Assembly (NCBI GenBank): GCA_046086225.1
Contig: JBJSXF010000186.1
Span: forward strand, 1-36,591
Direction of reading: 5' to 3'
DNA: 36,591 bases
DNA from: JBJSXF01 sp046086225
Lineage (GTDB): Bacteria; Actinomycetota; Acidimicrobiia; IMCC26256; PALSA-610
This document shows, piece by piece, positions 29,488-36,591 of the stretch. The number at the start of each line of letters is the position of its first letter. The first letter of the stretch is position 1. The translations under genes and the position numbers were made by a program. The notes beneath the pieces were generated by a model that did no database searches, was not told the DNA's origin, and was given only the letters and a program-made list of their open reading frames with translations.

Positions 29488-31053
29488 AGCGACCATCTGC
29501 CGCAGACGATACCGGGGCTCGTCGCGCGTGCCGCCGAGCGCTTCGCGACGACCGAGGCCCTGACCGAGGACGCCACCCGCTGGACGTTCGCCGAGCTCGC
29601 CGAGCACGTCGGCGTCTGCGCCCGGGCCCTCGTCGCGAGCGGCATCGAGCCGGGCGACCGGGTCGCGATCTGGGCACCGAACTGCCGCGAGTGGGTGGTC
29701 GCCGCGCTCGGCATCATGAGCGCCGGCGCCGTGCTCGTGCCCCTGAACACCCGGTTCAAGGGCGGCGAGGCCCGCTACGTGCTCGACCGGGCCGACGTGC
29801 GGATCTGCTTCACGGTCACCGACTTCCTCGACACCGACTACGCCGCCATGCTCGCGGCCGAGGAGCCGGTGCCGACCCTCCGCGAGGTGATCGACCTGCG
29901 GAGCGCGCAGTGGTCGGCGTTCCTCGGGCGCGCGGCCGGCGATCCGCTCCCGTCCGTCGCGGGCGACGACCTCTGCGCCGTGCTCTTCACGTCGGGCACG
30001 ACCGGCCGCCCCAAGGGCGCCATGCTCACCCACGCCGCGACGGTTCGTGCGTACGACGCCTGGTCGACGGTGGTGGGACTGCGCGAGGGCGACCGGTACC
30101 TCGTCGTGAACCCGTTCTTCCACTCGTTCGGCCTCAACGCCGGGATCGTGGCCTCGGTCGCGAAGGGGGCCACGATCATCCCCCATGCCGTGTTCGACGT
30201 CGATGCCGTCATGGCCCGGGCCGCCGAGGAGCGGGTCTCGATGCTCCCGGGGCCACCCACCGTGTACCAGTCGATCCTCGACCACCCGCACCTCGCCGAG
30301 TTCGACATGTCGTCGCTGCGACTCGCGGTGACGGGCGCGGCCGCGGTGCCCGTGGAGCTCGTGCGCCGGATGCGCTCGGAGCTCGGGTTCGAGACGGTCG
30401 TCACCGGCTACGGCCTCACCGAGGCGACGGGCATCGCCACGATGTGCCGCCACGACGACGACCCCGAGACGATCGCGACCACTTCGGGGCGGGCCATCCC
30501 CGACGTCGAGGTGCTCGTCGTCGACGAATCGGGCCGCGAGGTGCCCCGGGGCGAGCCGGGCGAGATCGTGATCCGGGGCTACAACGTGATGCGGGGCTAC
30601 ATCCACGATCCCGAGGCGACCGCCGAGACGATCGACGCCGACGGATGGCTCCACACCGGCGACATCGGCGTGATGGACGACCGGGGCTACGTGCGCATCA
30701 CCGACCGCACGAAGGACATGTTCATCGTCGGCGGCTTCAACGCGTACCCGGCCGAAATCGAGAACATGCTCTGCTCCCACCCCACGGTCGGCGCGGCGGC
30801 GGTCGTGGGCGTGCCCGACGAGCGCCTCGGTGAGGTCGGCTACGCCTTCGTGACCCCCCGCTTCGGCGCCACGATCGAGCCCGACGCATTGCGAGCCTGG
30901 TGCCGAGATTCGATGGCGAACTACAAGGTTCCGCGCTACGTCGAGGTCGTCGATGCGTTCCCGCTCAACGCGAGCGGCAAGGTGCTGAAGTACGAGCTGC
31001 GGACCCGGGCCGAGGCTCAGATCTCCGACAGCGGCCGCCGGTCCTCGACCTGA
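29485..31053 (+). CDS. FadD3-like acyl-CoA ligase
   Basis: 522-aa ANL-superfamily CoA ligase. Motifs: LFTSGTTGRPKGAMLTH (P-loop), VVNPFFHSFGLNAGIVASV, PPTVYQSILDHPHLAEFD, VVTGYGLTEATG (A5), LHTGDIGVMDDRGY (A7), DRTKDMFIVGGFNAYPAEIE (A8) and LNASGKVLKYELR (A10 with lysine). The NPFFHSFG and TVYQSILDHP blocks recall FadD3, the mycobacterial ligase that activates the steroid CD-ring acid HIP, so a bicyclic or alicyclic acid is a reasonable guess. It lies between two operons with paralogous crotonases. ATG 29485 and an in-frame ATG at 29473 are both possible starts. Its 3' end overlaps the convergent NIPSNAP-like gene by 37 nt. Confidence 0.92.
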   Translation: MSDHLPQTIPGLVARAAERFATTEALTEDATRWTFAELAEHVGVCARALVASGIEPGDRVAIWAPNCREWVVAALGIMSAGAVLVPLNTRFKGGEARYVLDRADVRICFTVTDFLDTDYAAMLAAEEPVPTLREVIDLRSAQWSAFLGRAAGDPLPSVAGDDLCAVLFTSGTTGRPKGAMLTHAATVRAYDAWSTVVGLREGDRYLVVNPFFHSFGLNAGIVASVAKGATIIPHAVFDVDAVMARAAEERVSMLPGPPTVYQSILDHPHLAEFDMSSLRLAVTGAAAVPVELVRRMRSELGFETVVTGYGLTEATGIATMCRHDDDPETIATTSGRAIPDVEVLVVDESGREVPRGEPGEIVIRGYNVMRGYIHDPEATAETIDADGWLHTGDIGVMDDRGYVRITDRTKDMFIVGGFNAYPAEIENMLCSHPTVGAAAVVGVPDERLGEVGYAFVTPRFGATIEPDALRAWCRDSMANYKVPRYVEVVDAFPLNASGKVLKYELRTRAEAQISDSGRRSST

Positions 31054-31751
31054 GGTTGACGCCCCGTCCGCAACGGAGCGAGCGGCGCGTCCACCATCAA
31101 CGTTCGCCGCACTCGCGCGTCCATGGCGACGAGGCGGTCGCGCCATCGGCGCAGGCCCCCGCCGATCCAGGCCGACTCGAATGCCGCCCAGGTCGACCAC
31201 GACGGGATCGACCACAGCACGAACGCCTCGTCGTCGCTGCGCATCGCGACCCGGAACGCACCCAGGCACCCCAGGCCCTCGGCCTCGACCGCGGCCCGAC
31301 CCTCGTCGGCGAGCGCATCGAGGAAGCCCCGGGCTCCACCCACCGGGAGCATCACCAGCTCGTGCGCGTAGGCCTCGGCCCGGACGCCGGTCGTGGTGAG
31401 CTCGGTGATCGTCGGCGTCCACGGCTCGGGCACGAGGATGCGATCCTCGCCGCCGCGCCGCAACGCGGCCGCTTCGGCCCACCACCGGGCGAGCGACGGA
31501 TCCTGCATCCCCGAGCCCACCAGCTCGTGGGCGAAGTTCGCGGCGAGGCCGTCCCAGCCCGGGAGCTCCCACATGTTCACGACCTCGGGCCACCGACCGG
31601 TCGAGCCGACGGTGCCCCAGACCCCGTAGCAGAGCATGTCGCGCTCGGCCCGCCCGATCGGACACCAGTTGGCGGTCATGTGGTGCATGTACCGCGCCCG
31701 GTTCGGCCCGATGATGTCGATGAGCTCGTGGATGTAAATCCGGTCGTTCAT
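31017..31751 (-). CDS. NIPSNAP-like tandem alpha/beta-barrel protein
   Basis: 244-aa protein with two repeats of a ferredoxin-like, dimeric-alpha/beta-barrel pattern. Repeat 1: IYIHELIDIIGPNRARYM, then EVVNMWELPGWDGLAANF. Repeat 2: AYAHELVMLPVGGARGFL, then AFVLWSIPSWSTWAAF. Each begins with a Y-x-HEL-type strand and ends with a Trp-rich strand and helix. This resembles NIPSNAP/EthD-superfamily folds; the exact family is uncertain. The ATG at 31751 overlaps the LLM stop by 4 bases (ATGA); it is the last gene of the six-gene operon. Its 3' end overlaps the convergent FadD3-like gene. A role with the crotonase is suggested by the parallel EthD gene in the other operon. Confidence 0.78.
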   Translation of the reverse strand: MNDRIYIHELIDIIGPNRARYMHHMTANWCPIGRAERDMLCYGVWGTVGSTGRWPEVVNMWELPGWDGLAANFAHELVGSGMQDPSLARWWAEAAALRRGGEDRILVPEPWTPTITELTTTGVRAEAYAHELVMLPVGGARGFLDALADEGRAAVEAEGLGCLGAFRVAMRSDDEAFVLWSIPSWSTWAAFESAWIGGGLRRWRDRLVAMDARVRRTLMVDAPLAPLRTGRQPQVEDRRPLSEI

Positions 31752-32590
31752 TCCCCCACCTCCCGGACGGCGGCGCCGTAGTCGACCCACGCCGACGCGG
31801 GCACCCGCAACGCACACCACGTCACGCCGATCGCCGCGAGCTCACGGGCCTCGGTGACGAGGGCATCCGGATCGATGACCTCGCGATGGGCCGGATGGGA
31901 GAACGGCGTGAAGCAGATGTCGTACGCCTCGGGGTCGCGGTCGGCCGCGACGGCGAGTTGCCGGAAGCACACGATCGCCGCGGCGAGCGCGTCGAGATCG
32001 ACGATCGGCGCGGTGCCGACGGCCGCGGCCGTGGCCGACCGGGCCGGGAAAGGTGACCAACCCGCCCCCACCGCGATCGCCCGGCGCATCGCGGCCGTCG
32101 AGTTGCCGCCGACCCAGAGCGGTGGACCCGATTGCTGCACCGGATGCGGGCCGACCACGGTGGTGCCGAGCCCGTCGGTCCATGCCGCCCGCATGGTCCC
32201 GACCGCCTCGTCGAAGCGAGCCGCCCGGTCATCGAAGGGCACACCGAGCGCAGCGAACTCGGCCTCGAGGTAACCCACCGCGACGCCGAGGATCACCCGA
32301 CCGCCCGAGATCGCGTCGAGCGTCGCGACGGCCTTCGCCGTCGTGAGGGGGTGCCGGTAGGCGGGGATCAGGCAGTTGGTCTGGAGTCGGAGTCCACTCG
32401 TCGCCGCCGCCGCCGCGCCCAGGGCGACGAGCGGATCGAGCGTCGGGTGACCGCCGTGGTCGAGCCACTCGCGCGAGGGCGCCGGGTGGTCGGTCACGAA
32501 GCAGGCGTCGAAGCCCGCGGCCTCGATCGCCGCGGCGGCGGTCGGGATCGCCGCCGGATCACCGACCGGGAGCTCGAGCGAGAACCGCAT
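31748..32590 (-). CDS. LLM-class F420-dependent oxidoreductase
   Basis: 280-aa luciferase-like family protein, probably F420-dependent. It opens MRFSLELPVGDPAAIPTA, then EAAGFDACFVTDHPAPS, LRLQTNCLIPAYRHPLTTAK, GGRVILGVAVGYLEAEF, ARFDEAVGTMRAAW and PPLWVGGNSTAAMRRAI, the standard LLM blocks. It belongs to the same broad subgroup as the enzyme at 5994 but differs clearly. A hydride transfer to or from a double bond or carbonyl of a cyclic substrate is the usual chemistry. The ATG at 32590 shares one base with the crotonase stop (TGATG). Fifth gene of the operon running from the right edge to 31017. Confidence 0.9.
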   Translation of the reverse strand: MRFSLELPVGDPAAIPTAAAAIEAAGFDACFVTDHPAPSREWLDHGGHPTLDPLVALGAAAAATSGLRLQTNCLIPAYRHPLTTAKAVATLDAISGGRVILGVAVGYLEAEFAALGVPFDDRAARFDEAVGTMRAAWTDGLGTTVVGPHPVQQSGPPLWVGGNSTAAMRRAIAVGAGWSPFPARSATAAAVGTAPIVDLDALAAAIVCFRQLAVAADRDPEAYDICFTPFSHPAHREVIDPDALVTEARELAAIGVTWCALRVPASAWVDYGAAVREVGE

Positions 32591-33396
32591 CAGGCCGGAG
32601 GCTGCCAGTCGGGCTCCCGCTTCTCGGCGAAGGCCCGCGGGCCTTCCTCCTGATCGGGATGACCCCACATCGACACGAGATCGCGGGCCCCCGCCCGGCA
32701 CGCATCGGTGAGGCCGGTCTCCAGCGCCCGCCACAACGCCCGCTTGGTCGCCGCCATCGCCGCCGGGGAGTTGCGGGCGATCTTCTCGGCGAGTTCCTGG
32801 GCCGCATCCCGCAAGCGCTCGGGCGGATCGACGACCTCGCTGATCATGCCCAGCTCGTAGGCCCGGGCCGCCGACATGCGCTCGTGCCGACCGACGAAGG
32901 CCATGCGCATCACCGCCTCGACCGGCATCTTGCGCATCAGCCCGATCGCCTCGATCGCGACCACCTGGCCGATGGAGACGTGCGGGTCGAAGAACTGGGC
33001 ATCGGACGCGGCGATCACGATGTCGGCGTCGGCGACCCAGTGGAAGCCGCCCCCCGCACAGATGCCGTTCACGGCGGTGATGACCGGCTTCGTGATCTCG
33101 TTGTGCCACGCCGTGAAGTGGAGGTCGAAGGATTCCAGCGACTCCCGGTACCGCTCCATCCCGACGCCGTCCCCCGCGATCTCGGAGACGTCCACGCCGG
33201 TCTGGAACGCCCGCCCCGCCCCCGTGTGCACGATCACCCGCACGTCGGGATCGGCGGCCAGCGTGCGCCACGCGACCTCGAACTCGTCGCGCATGCGGGC
33301 GTTCATCGCGTTCAGCTGCTCGGGCCGGTTGTTGATCAGCCAGCCGACCGGGCCGCGGCGCTCGAGGCGCAGCGTCTCGAGCTCGGGGTAGTCCAC
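32590..33396 (-). CDS. Crotonase-family protein with His/His active site (2)
   Basis: 268-aa crotonase-superfamily protein, paralogue of the one at 28745 with a longer C-terminus. Fold signatures: ERRGPVGWLINNRPEQLNAM, GRAFQTGVDVSEIAGDG and NGICAGGGFHWVADADIV. His119 (GGGFHW) and His139 (FDPHVSIG) occupy the positions of the two catalytic glutamates of enoyl-CoA hydratase, again 20 residues apart. C-terminal SMWGHPDQEEGPRAFAEKRE is the usual crotonase tail, so the gene is not truncated. The GTG at 33396 is chosen because GAGGAG lies 6 nt upstream; the frame remains open upstream but overlaps the dehydrogenase gene. One base separates it from the dehydrogenase stop. Reaction unknown; see the findings. 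Confidence 0.9.
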   Translation of the reverse strand: MDYPELETLRLERRGPVGWLINNRPEQLNAMNARMRDEFEVAWRTLAADPDVRVIVHTGAGRAFQTGVDVSEIAGDGVGMERYRESLESFDLHFTAWHNEITKPVITAVNGICAGGGFHWVADADIVIAASDAQFFDPHVSIGQVVAIEAIGLMRKMPVEAVMRMAFVGRHERMSAARAYELGMISEVVDPPERLRDAAQELAEKIARNSPAAMAATKRALWRALETGLTDACRAGARDLVSMWGHPDQEEGPRAFAEKREPDWQPPA

Positions 33397-33397
33397 C

Positions 33398-34624
33398 TCA
33401 ACTCCTCGGGATCTCGGACCAGGGCGCACCCTGCCACGGATCGGGTTCCCGGGGCAGGCCGAGTACCCGCTCCCCCAACACGTTCTTGTTCACCTCGGTG
33501 GTTCCGCCCTCGATCGTGTTCGCCCGGCTCCGCAGCATGCCGCGCACCTCGGCCGGGACCGGACCGGCCCAGGCGACCGCGTCGGCCCCGAGCAGATCGG
33601 TGGCGAGGAGCTGGATCCGCTGGTTCAGCGCCCCCTGGTGCACCTTCCCGATCGATGCGGCGGCCCCGGGACCGGCGGCCGCGGCCGCCGCGGCCCGAAC
33701 CCGCTGGTTCGTGAAGGCCCGGATGCGCTCCTCGGCGACTGCCGCGGCTACGGCCTGCCGGACGACGGGGTCGGACGCGGCGCCGGTTCGCGCCGCCAGA
33801 CCGACGAGATGATCGGCGCCGCGACCACCGATGCGATCGACGCCCCCGGATCCCGCACCCGCGACCATCTGGCGCTCGCCGGCCAACGTCGCACCCGCCA
33901 CCCGCCAGCCGTCGCCCGGCGCTCCCACTCGCATCGCGTCGGGGACGACGGCCTCGTCGAGGAACACCTCGTTGAAATCGACCTCGCCCCCGAGGTGCCG
34001 CAGGGGCCGGACGGTCACGCCGGGCTGGTGAAGATCGATGAGGAAGTAGGTGATGCCCGCCCGCTTGGGGGCGTCGGGATCGGTGCGGGCGAGGAGCACT
34101 GCGTAGTCGGAACGGTGCGCCCAGGTGCTCCACACCTTCTGCCCGCTCACCCGCCAGTCATCCCCGTCGCGCACTGCCCGACAGGCGAGCGACGCGAGGT
34201 CGGAGCCCGCGCCCGGCTCGCTGAAGAGCTGACACCAGCGCTCCTCGTTGCGCACGATCGGCGGCAGCCACCGCAGCCGCTGCTCCTCGGTGCCGTGGGC
34301 GAAGAGGGCCGGGGCCGTGTTGTTGAGCCCCAGCGGATTGAGCCGTCCGAGCCGGAAGGGCGCCAGCTCGACCTCGATCGCCCGCGCCGTCTCGAGGTTG
34401 ACCCCGAGCCCGCCGTACGCCGCGGGCCACGTCGGCGCGACGAGACCGGAGGCGCCGAAGGCCGGGTACCAGGCCTCGTAGTCGGCCGGGGTGCGTACCG
34501 CCCGCACGGCATCGGGGCCACCCGAGCGTCCCGCCTCGAGCCACGCGGCCGGGAGGTTCGCCGCGAGCCACCCCCGGACCTCGACGGCGGCCACCGCCGG
34601 CGGGGTCGCCCCGTCGATCCTCAC
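33398..34624 (-). CDS. Acyl-CoA dehydrogenase
   Basis: 408-aa FAD-dependent acyl-CoA dehydrogenase, the full-length type. Blocks: LVAPTWPAAYGGLGVNLETA, RWCQLFSEPGAGSDLASLAC, WRVSGQKVWSTWAHRSDYAV, AGITYFLIDLHQPGVTVRPL and, at the end, NTIEGGTTEVNKNVLGERVL followed by GLPREPD. It resembles the FadE enzymes of steroid and branched-acid pathways and would introduce the double bond used by the hydratases in the same operon. The GTG at 34624 overlaps the stop of the PaaG-like gene by 4 bases, which fixes the start; further upstream the frame is shadow sequence. Third gene of the operon counted from the edge. Confidence 0.92.
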   Translation of the reverse strand: MRIDGATPPAVAAVEVRGWLAANLPAAWLEAGRSGGPDAVRAVRTPADYEAWYPAFGASGLVAPTWPAAYGGLGVNLETARAIEVELAPFRLGRLNPLGLNNTAPALFAHGTEEQRLRWLPPIVRNEERWCQLFSEPGAGSDLASLACRAVRDGDDWRVSGQKVWSTWAHRSDYAVLLARTDPDAPKRAGITYFLIDLHQPGVTVRPLRHLGGEVDFNEVFLDEAVVPDAMRVGAPGDGWRVAGATLAGERQMVAGAGSGGVDRIGGRGADHLVGLAARTGAASDPVVRQAVAAAVAEERIRAFTNQRVRAAAAAAAGPGAAASIGKVHQGALNQRIQLLATDLLGADAVAWAGPVPAEVRGMLRSRANTIEGGTTEVNKNVLGERVLGLPREPDPWQGAPWSEIPRS

Positions 34625-35412
34625 CGTCCGCCGAACCGCGGGTCGCGCCGTTCCCGGAAGGCGGCCATGCCCTCCCGGAAATCCTCGCTGCGCGACGAGA
34701 GTTCGAGCGCGAGCGCCTCGCGGCGGAGCTGCTCGTCGAGACCGGACCCCGCCCCTTCTCGGAGCAGCTGCTTCGTGAGCCCGAGGGTCACGGTCGGCCC
34801 GGCCGCGAGCCGAGCGACGAGATCGTCGACCGTGGCGTCGAGTTCGGCCTCGGGAACCGCCGCGTGCACGGCACCCCAGTCGGCTGCCTCGGCGCCGCTC
34901 AACTCCCGGCCGAGCAGCAGCAGCTCGCGGGCCCGCACCTCCCCGACCCGCCGGGGCAGGAGCCACGTGGCACCGCTGTCGGGGGTGAAGCCGCGCCGGG
35001 CGAACGGTTCCCAGAGCCGGGCGTCCTCGGCGCACACCGCGAAGTCCGCGGCGAGCGCGAGCTGGAAGCCGAGCCCGGCCGCCCACCCCCGCACCTTGCA
35101 GACGACCGGCACCTGGATCGTCGTGACGAGGGTGACGAGGCGGTGCGCGGCCTCGGGGAGTCGCCGCTGGATCGATCCCGTCCGGGGCCGGGCCCCTTCG
35201 GCGGCGTTGCGGGCCACGATGTCGGCCCCCGAACAGAAGTCGGCGCCGGCGCCCTGGAGGAGCACGACCCGAACCGTGTCGTCGGTGGCCGCCGCCGCCA
35301 GCTCCGCGATGAGCGCCGCCGCCATGGCGTCGTCGATCGCGTTCCGGGCGCCCGGCCGGTCGAGGGTGAGCGTGAGAACCCCGCGCTCGTCGCGACGGAC
35401 GGTGACGCTCAT
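34621..35412 (-). CDS. PaaG-like enoyl-CoA isomerase/hydratase
   Basis: 263-aa crotonase-superfamily protein. LDRPGARNAIDDAMAAAL, ADFCSGADIVARN (oxyanion hole) and VRGWAAGLGFQLALAADFAV are typical. At the first classical glutamate it has Gln (GFQLA), while FARRGFTPDSGATWLLPR contains the Asp (Asp145) that PaaG-type isomerases use. PaaG converts the ring-epoxide CoA of phenylacetate to an oxepin or shifts double bonds; a delta-shift isomerase for the ester handled in this operon is likely. No PaaABCE oxygenase is present, so phenylacetate is not indicated. ATG 35412 overlaps the upstream dehydratase stop by 4 bases. Confidence 0.9.
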   Translation of the reverse strand: MSVTVRRDERGVLTLTLDRPGARNAIDDAMAAALIAELAAAATDDTVRVVLLQGAGADFCSGADIVARNAAEGARPRTGSIQRRLPEAAHRLVTLVTTIQVPVVCKVRGWAAGLGFQLALAADFAVCAEDARLWEPFARRGFTPDSGATWLLPRRVGEVRARELLLLGRELSGAEAADWGAVHAAVPEAELDATVDDLVARLAAGPTVTLGLTKQLLREGAGSGLDEQLRREALALELSSRSEDFREGMAAFRERRDPRFGGR

Positions 35413-36591
35413 CGCCGACCGAACTCCTCGGCGGCCGCGGCGAGCGCAGCGGCGAGGTCGGCCCCGGGCGGATCGGGCAACCGCACCGGCCCGTGCGCAC
35501 GACTCGGGAGCAGAACGGTGGCGCGGCCCGGCGTCGTCACCTCACCCCGCTGGTTCTCGGCCACGAGCTCGAGGTCGACCGCAGGACGGTCACCGTCGGC
35601 CAGGTAGCGGCGCACGACCCGGCCCGACAGCCACTGGGTGTCCCCCACGTAGTTGAACTTCCGGAACTCGCACTCGAGCCGCCACAGCCAGGCATCGTCG
35701 CCCATCCAGTCGGTGCAGAGATGGACGAGCCAGGTCTCGCGCATCCGGCCGTAGTCGAAGGTCGTCGGATTGCCCGAGCGGCGGGCGAAATCGGGATCCC
35801 AGTGCACGCGCTGCATCACGTCGGGCACGTTGAGCTCGTCGCGGTGGAAGAACCGCGGGATGCGCTGCCGGTTCCGCCAGCCGAGCCGGAGCGGCTGCAC
35901 TCCGTAGAGCCCCATGCCCATGCCCGCATGCCAGCACACGATGTCGGTCACCGTGAGCGGCCCCTTCACCATCGGCCCGACGGGATCGCCTTCGGCGACG
36001 TCCTCCCACCAGCGCGGCTCGGCACCCCGGGGCCGTTCCGACGCGTACTGGGCCTCGATCGCCGCGATCTGCTCGTCGGAGTAGGGCTCGATCACCACCC
36101 GATCGTCGCGCCCCCGCCGTCGGGCCTCGTGCCGCTCGGTCCGCACCATGAGCCGGTACTGACCGCCGAGCAGCACGCCCGTTTCGTCGCCGAAGACCTG
36201 GGCGGTCCACTCGTGCACGGCCCGCCCGGCGAACTCGCTCGCCCGGTCGAGCGCGGCGACCAGGGCGTTGCGCCGCCGGACCCGCCGCAGCGGTCGCAGC
36301 GGCGCCCACCACTCGCGGGCACTCGCCGAGTAGAAGGCGTGCACGCCCCGGAGCGGGTCGCCGCGCATCAGCTCGGCGTGCTCGGGCGCAACCGCGGTCA
36401 CCTCGTCCTCTCCCACCAGCGTGTCGCCGCCCACGAGGGGCGGCGGCGCGATCGGGCCGCCCCAGCGCGTCGCCTCGCCGTAACCGGGATCGCACCAGAG
36501 CGGATTGTCGTCCCCGCACGCCCGGGCCACGTTGCGGAACGTGTCGATCGTCGGGAGCGTGTAACAAGGCGGCTGAGGGTGCGGCTCGGGG
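35409..36591 (-). CDS. Two-hotdog MaoC/FAS1-like dehydratase, N-terminus beyond window
   Basis: First gene of the six-gene operon; the frame is open to the window edge (373 aa from an internal GTG at 36530, about 20 more codons to the edge), so the true start lies outside. Upstream residues (PPCYTLPTIDTFRNV) continue family sequence. First hotdog: ARACGDDNPLWCDPGYGEAT, then RWGGPIAPPPLVGG, the FAS1-like dehydratase motif with Trp for the catalytic His. Second part: GPLTVTDIVCWHAGMGMG, then FHRDELNVPDVMQRVHWDPD and ECEFRKFNYVGDTQWLSGRV, a MaoC-type second hotdog with candidate catalytic residues. It would hydrate an enoyl-CoA or dehydrate a hydroxyacyl-CoA with bulky substrates. The stop overlaps the PaaG-like start by 4 bases. 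Confidence 0.88.
   Translation of the reverse strand, partial: PEPHPQPPCYTLPTIDTFRNVARACGDDNPLWCDPGYGEATRWGGPIAPPPLVGGDTLVGEDEVTAVAPEHAELMRGDPLRGVHAFYSASAREWWAPLRPLRRVRRRNALVAALDRASEFAGRAVHEWTAQVFGDETGVLLGGQYRLMVRTERHEARRRGRDDRVVIEPYSDEQIAAIEAQYASERPRGAEPRWWEDVAEGDPVGPMVKGPLTVTDIVCWHAGMGMGLYGVQPLRLGWRNRQRIPRFFHRDELNVPDVMQRVHWDPDFARRSGNPTTFDYGRMRETWLVHLCTDWMGDDAWLWRLECEFRKFNYVGDTQWLSGRVVRRYLADGDRPAVDLELVAENQRGEVTTPGRATVLLPSRAHGPVRLPDPPGADLAAALAAAAEEFGRR

Noticed and set aside
29446..31815. Minus-strand open frame of about 790 codons antisense to the FadD3-like ligase
   Set aside because: Composition is His/Asp/Arg/Val-rich with no domain pattern, as expected opposite a GC-rich gene; the plus strand encodes complete ligase motifs.
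34621..35412. Phenylacetate pathway assignment from the PaaG-like gene
   Set aside because: No PaaABCE epoxidase, PaaZ or PaaK-type set is present; PaaG-like isomerases occur in many pathways.
1..36591. CRISPR arrays, tRNA/rRNA genes, insertion sequences or prophage
   Set aside because: No regularly spaced repeats, cloverleaf-like or rRNA-like stretches, transposase motifs or terminal inverted repeats were seen; the only tandem repeat is the 26-nt pair at 5968-6019.

Overview
This is high-G+C DNA (about 70% by eye), densely coding, from an actinobacterium. F420-type luciferase-like oxidoreductases, mycobacterial-style acyl-CoA dehydrogenase pairs, a thiolase/DUF35 pair, a GlnA4-type glutamine synthetase operon and leaderless-looking promoters all fit Actinobacteria. 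An Acidimicrobiia-like lineage is my guess, not something the sequence proves. I see no rRNA, tRNA, CRISPR array, transposase, phage gene, transporter or recognisable transcription factor. No gap without a gene exceeds 100 bases.

Layout. 1-1884: the C-terminal part of an acyl-CoA synthetase, then an acyl-CoA dehydrogenase. 1927-4218: envelope genes, namely a DUF989 membrane protein and a small anchored protein (minus strand), and a LysM protein (plus) across an AT-rich divergent promoter. 4264-5964: FAS1-like dehydratase, SnoaL-like protein and DUF2889 protein. 5994-9924: LLM oxidoreductase, two divergent SDRs and an aldehyde dehydrogenase. 9980-11542: a Ppx/GppA phosphatase with an HD domain. 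11580-15268: thiolase/DUF35 pair, diverging from an amidohydrolase and a methyltransferase. 15303-20206: acyl-CoA ligase and two acyl-CoA dehydrogenases, diverging from a second, paralogous amidohydrolase. 20228-21700: secreted TAP-like alpha/beta hydrolase. 21789-25282: small membrane protein, SDR, GlnA4-like synthetase and class-I amidotransferase. 25342-27623: SDR and acyl-CoA ligase. 27664-29449: crotonase, EthD-like protein and DUF6941-like protein. 29485-31053: FadD3-like CoA ligase. 31017-36591: a six-gene operon (two-hotdog dehydratase, PaaG-like isomerase, acyl-CoA dehydrogenase, crotonase, LLM oxidoreductase, NIPSNAP-like protein) that runs off the right edge.

How it fits together. 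Most of the window encodes CoA-ester catabolism: four CoA ligases, four acyl-CoA dehydrogenases, three crotonases, two hotdog hydratases, four SDRs, a thiolase-fold enzyme with a DUF35 partner, two amidohydrolases and two LLM enzymes. The set resembles machinery for cyclic or branched carboxylic acids such as steroid or terpenoid fragments, but no ring oxygenase or Kst-type regulator is present, so the substrate is unknown. The most unusual point is a pair of paralogous crotonases in which both catalytic glutamates are replaced by histidines at the same 20-residue spacing. Each sits in an operon with a small ferredoxin-fold-like protein, on either side of a FadD3-like ligase.

Expression architecture is also notable. 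Thirteen gene starts, nearly all heading transcription units, have a TANNNT box 6-9 nt before an ATG or GTG and no obvious Shine-Dalgarno site, as expected for leaderless mRNA. Downstream genes in operons are usually joined by 4-base ATGA/GTGA or 1-base TGATG overlaps. Several convergent junctions carry short GC hairpins.
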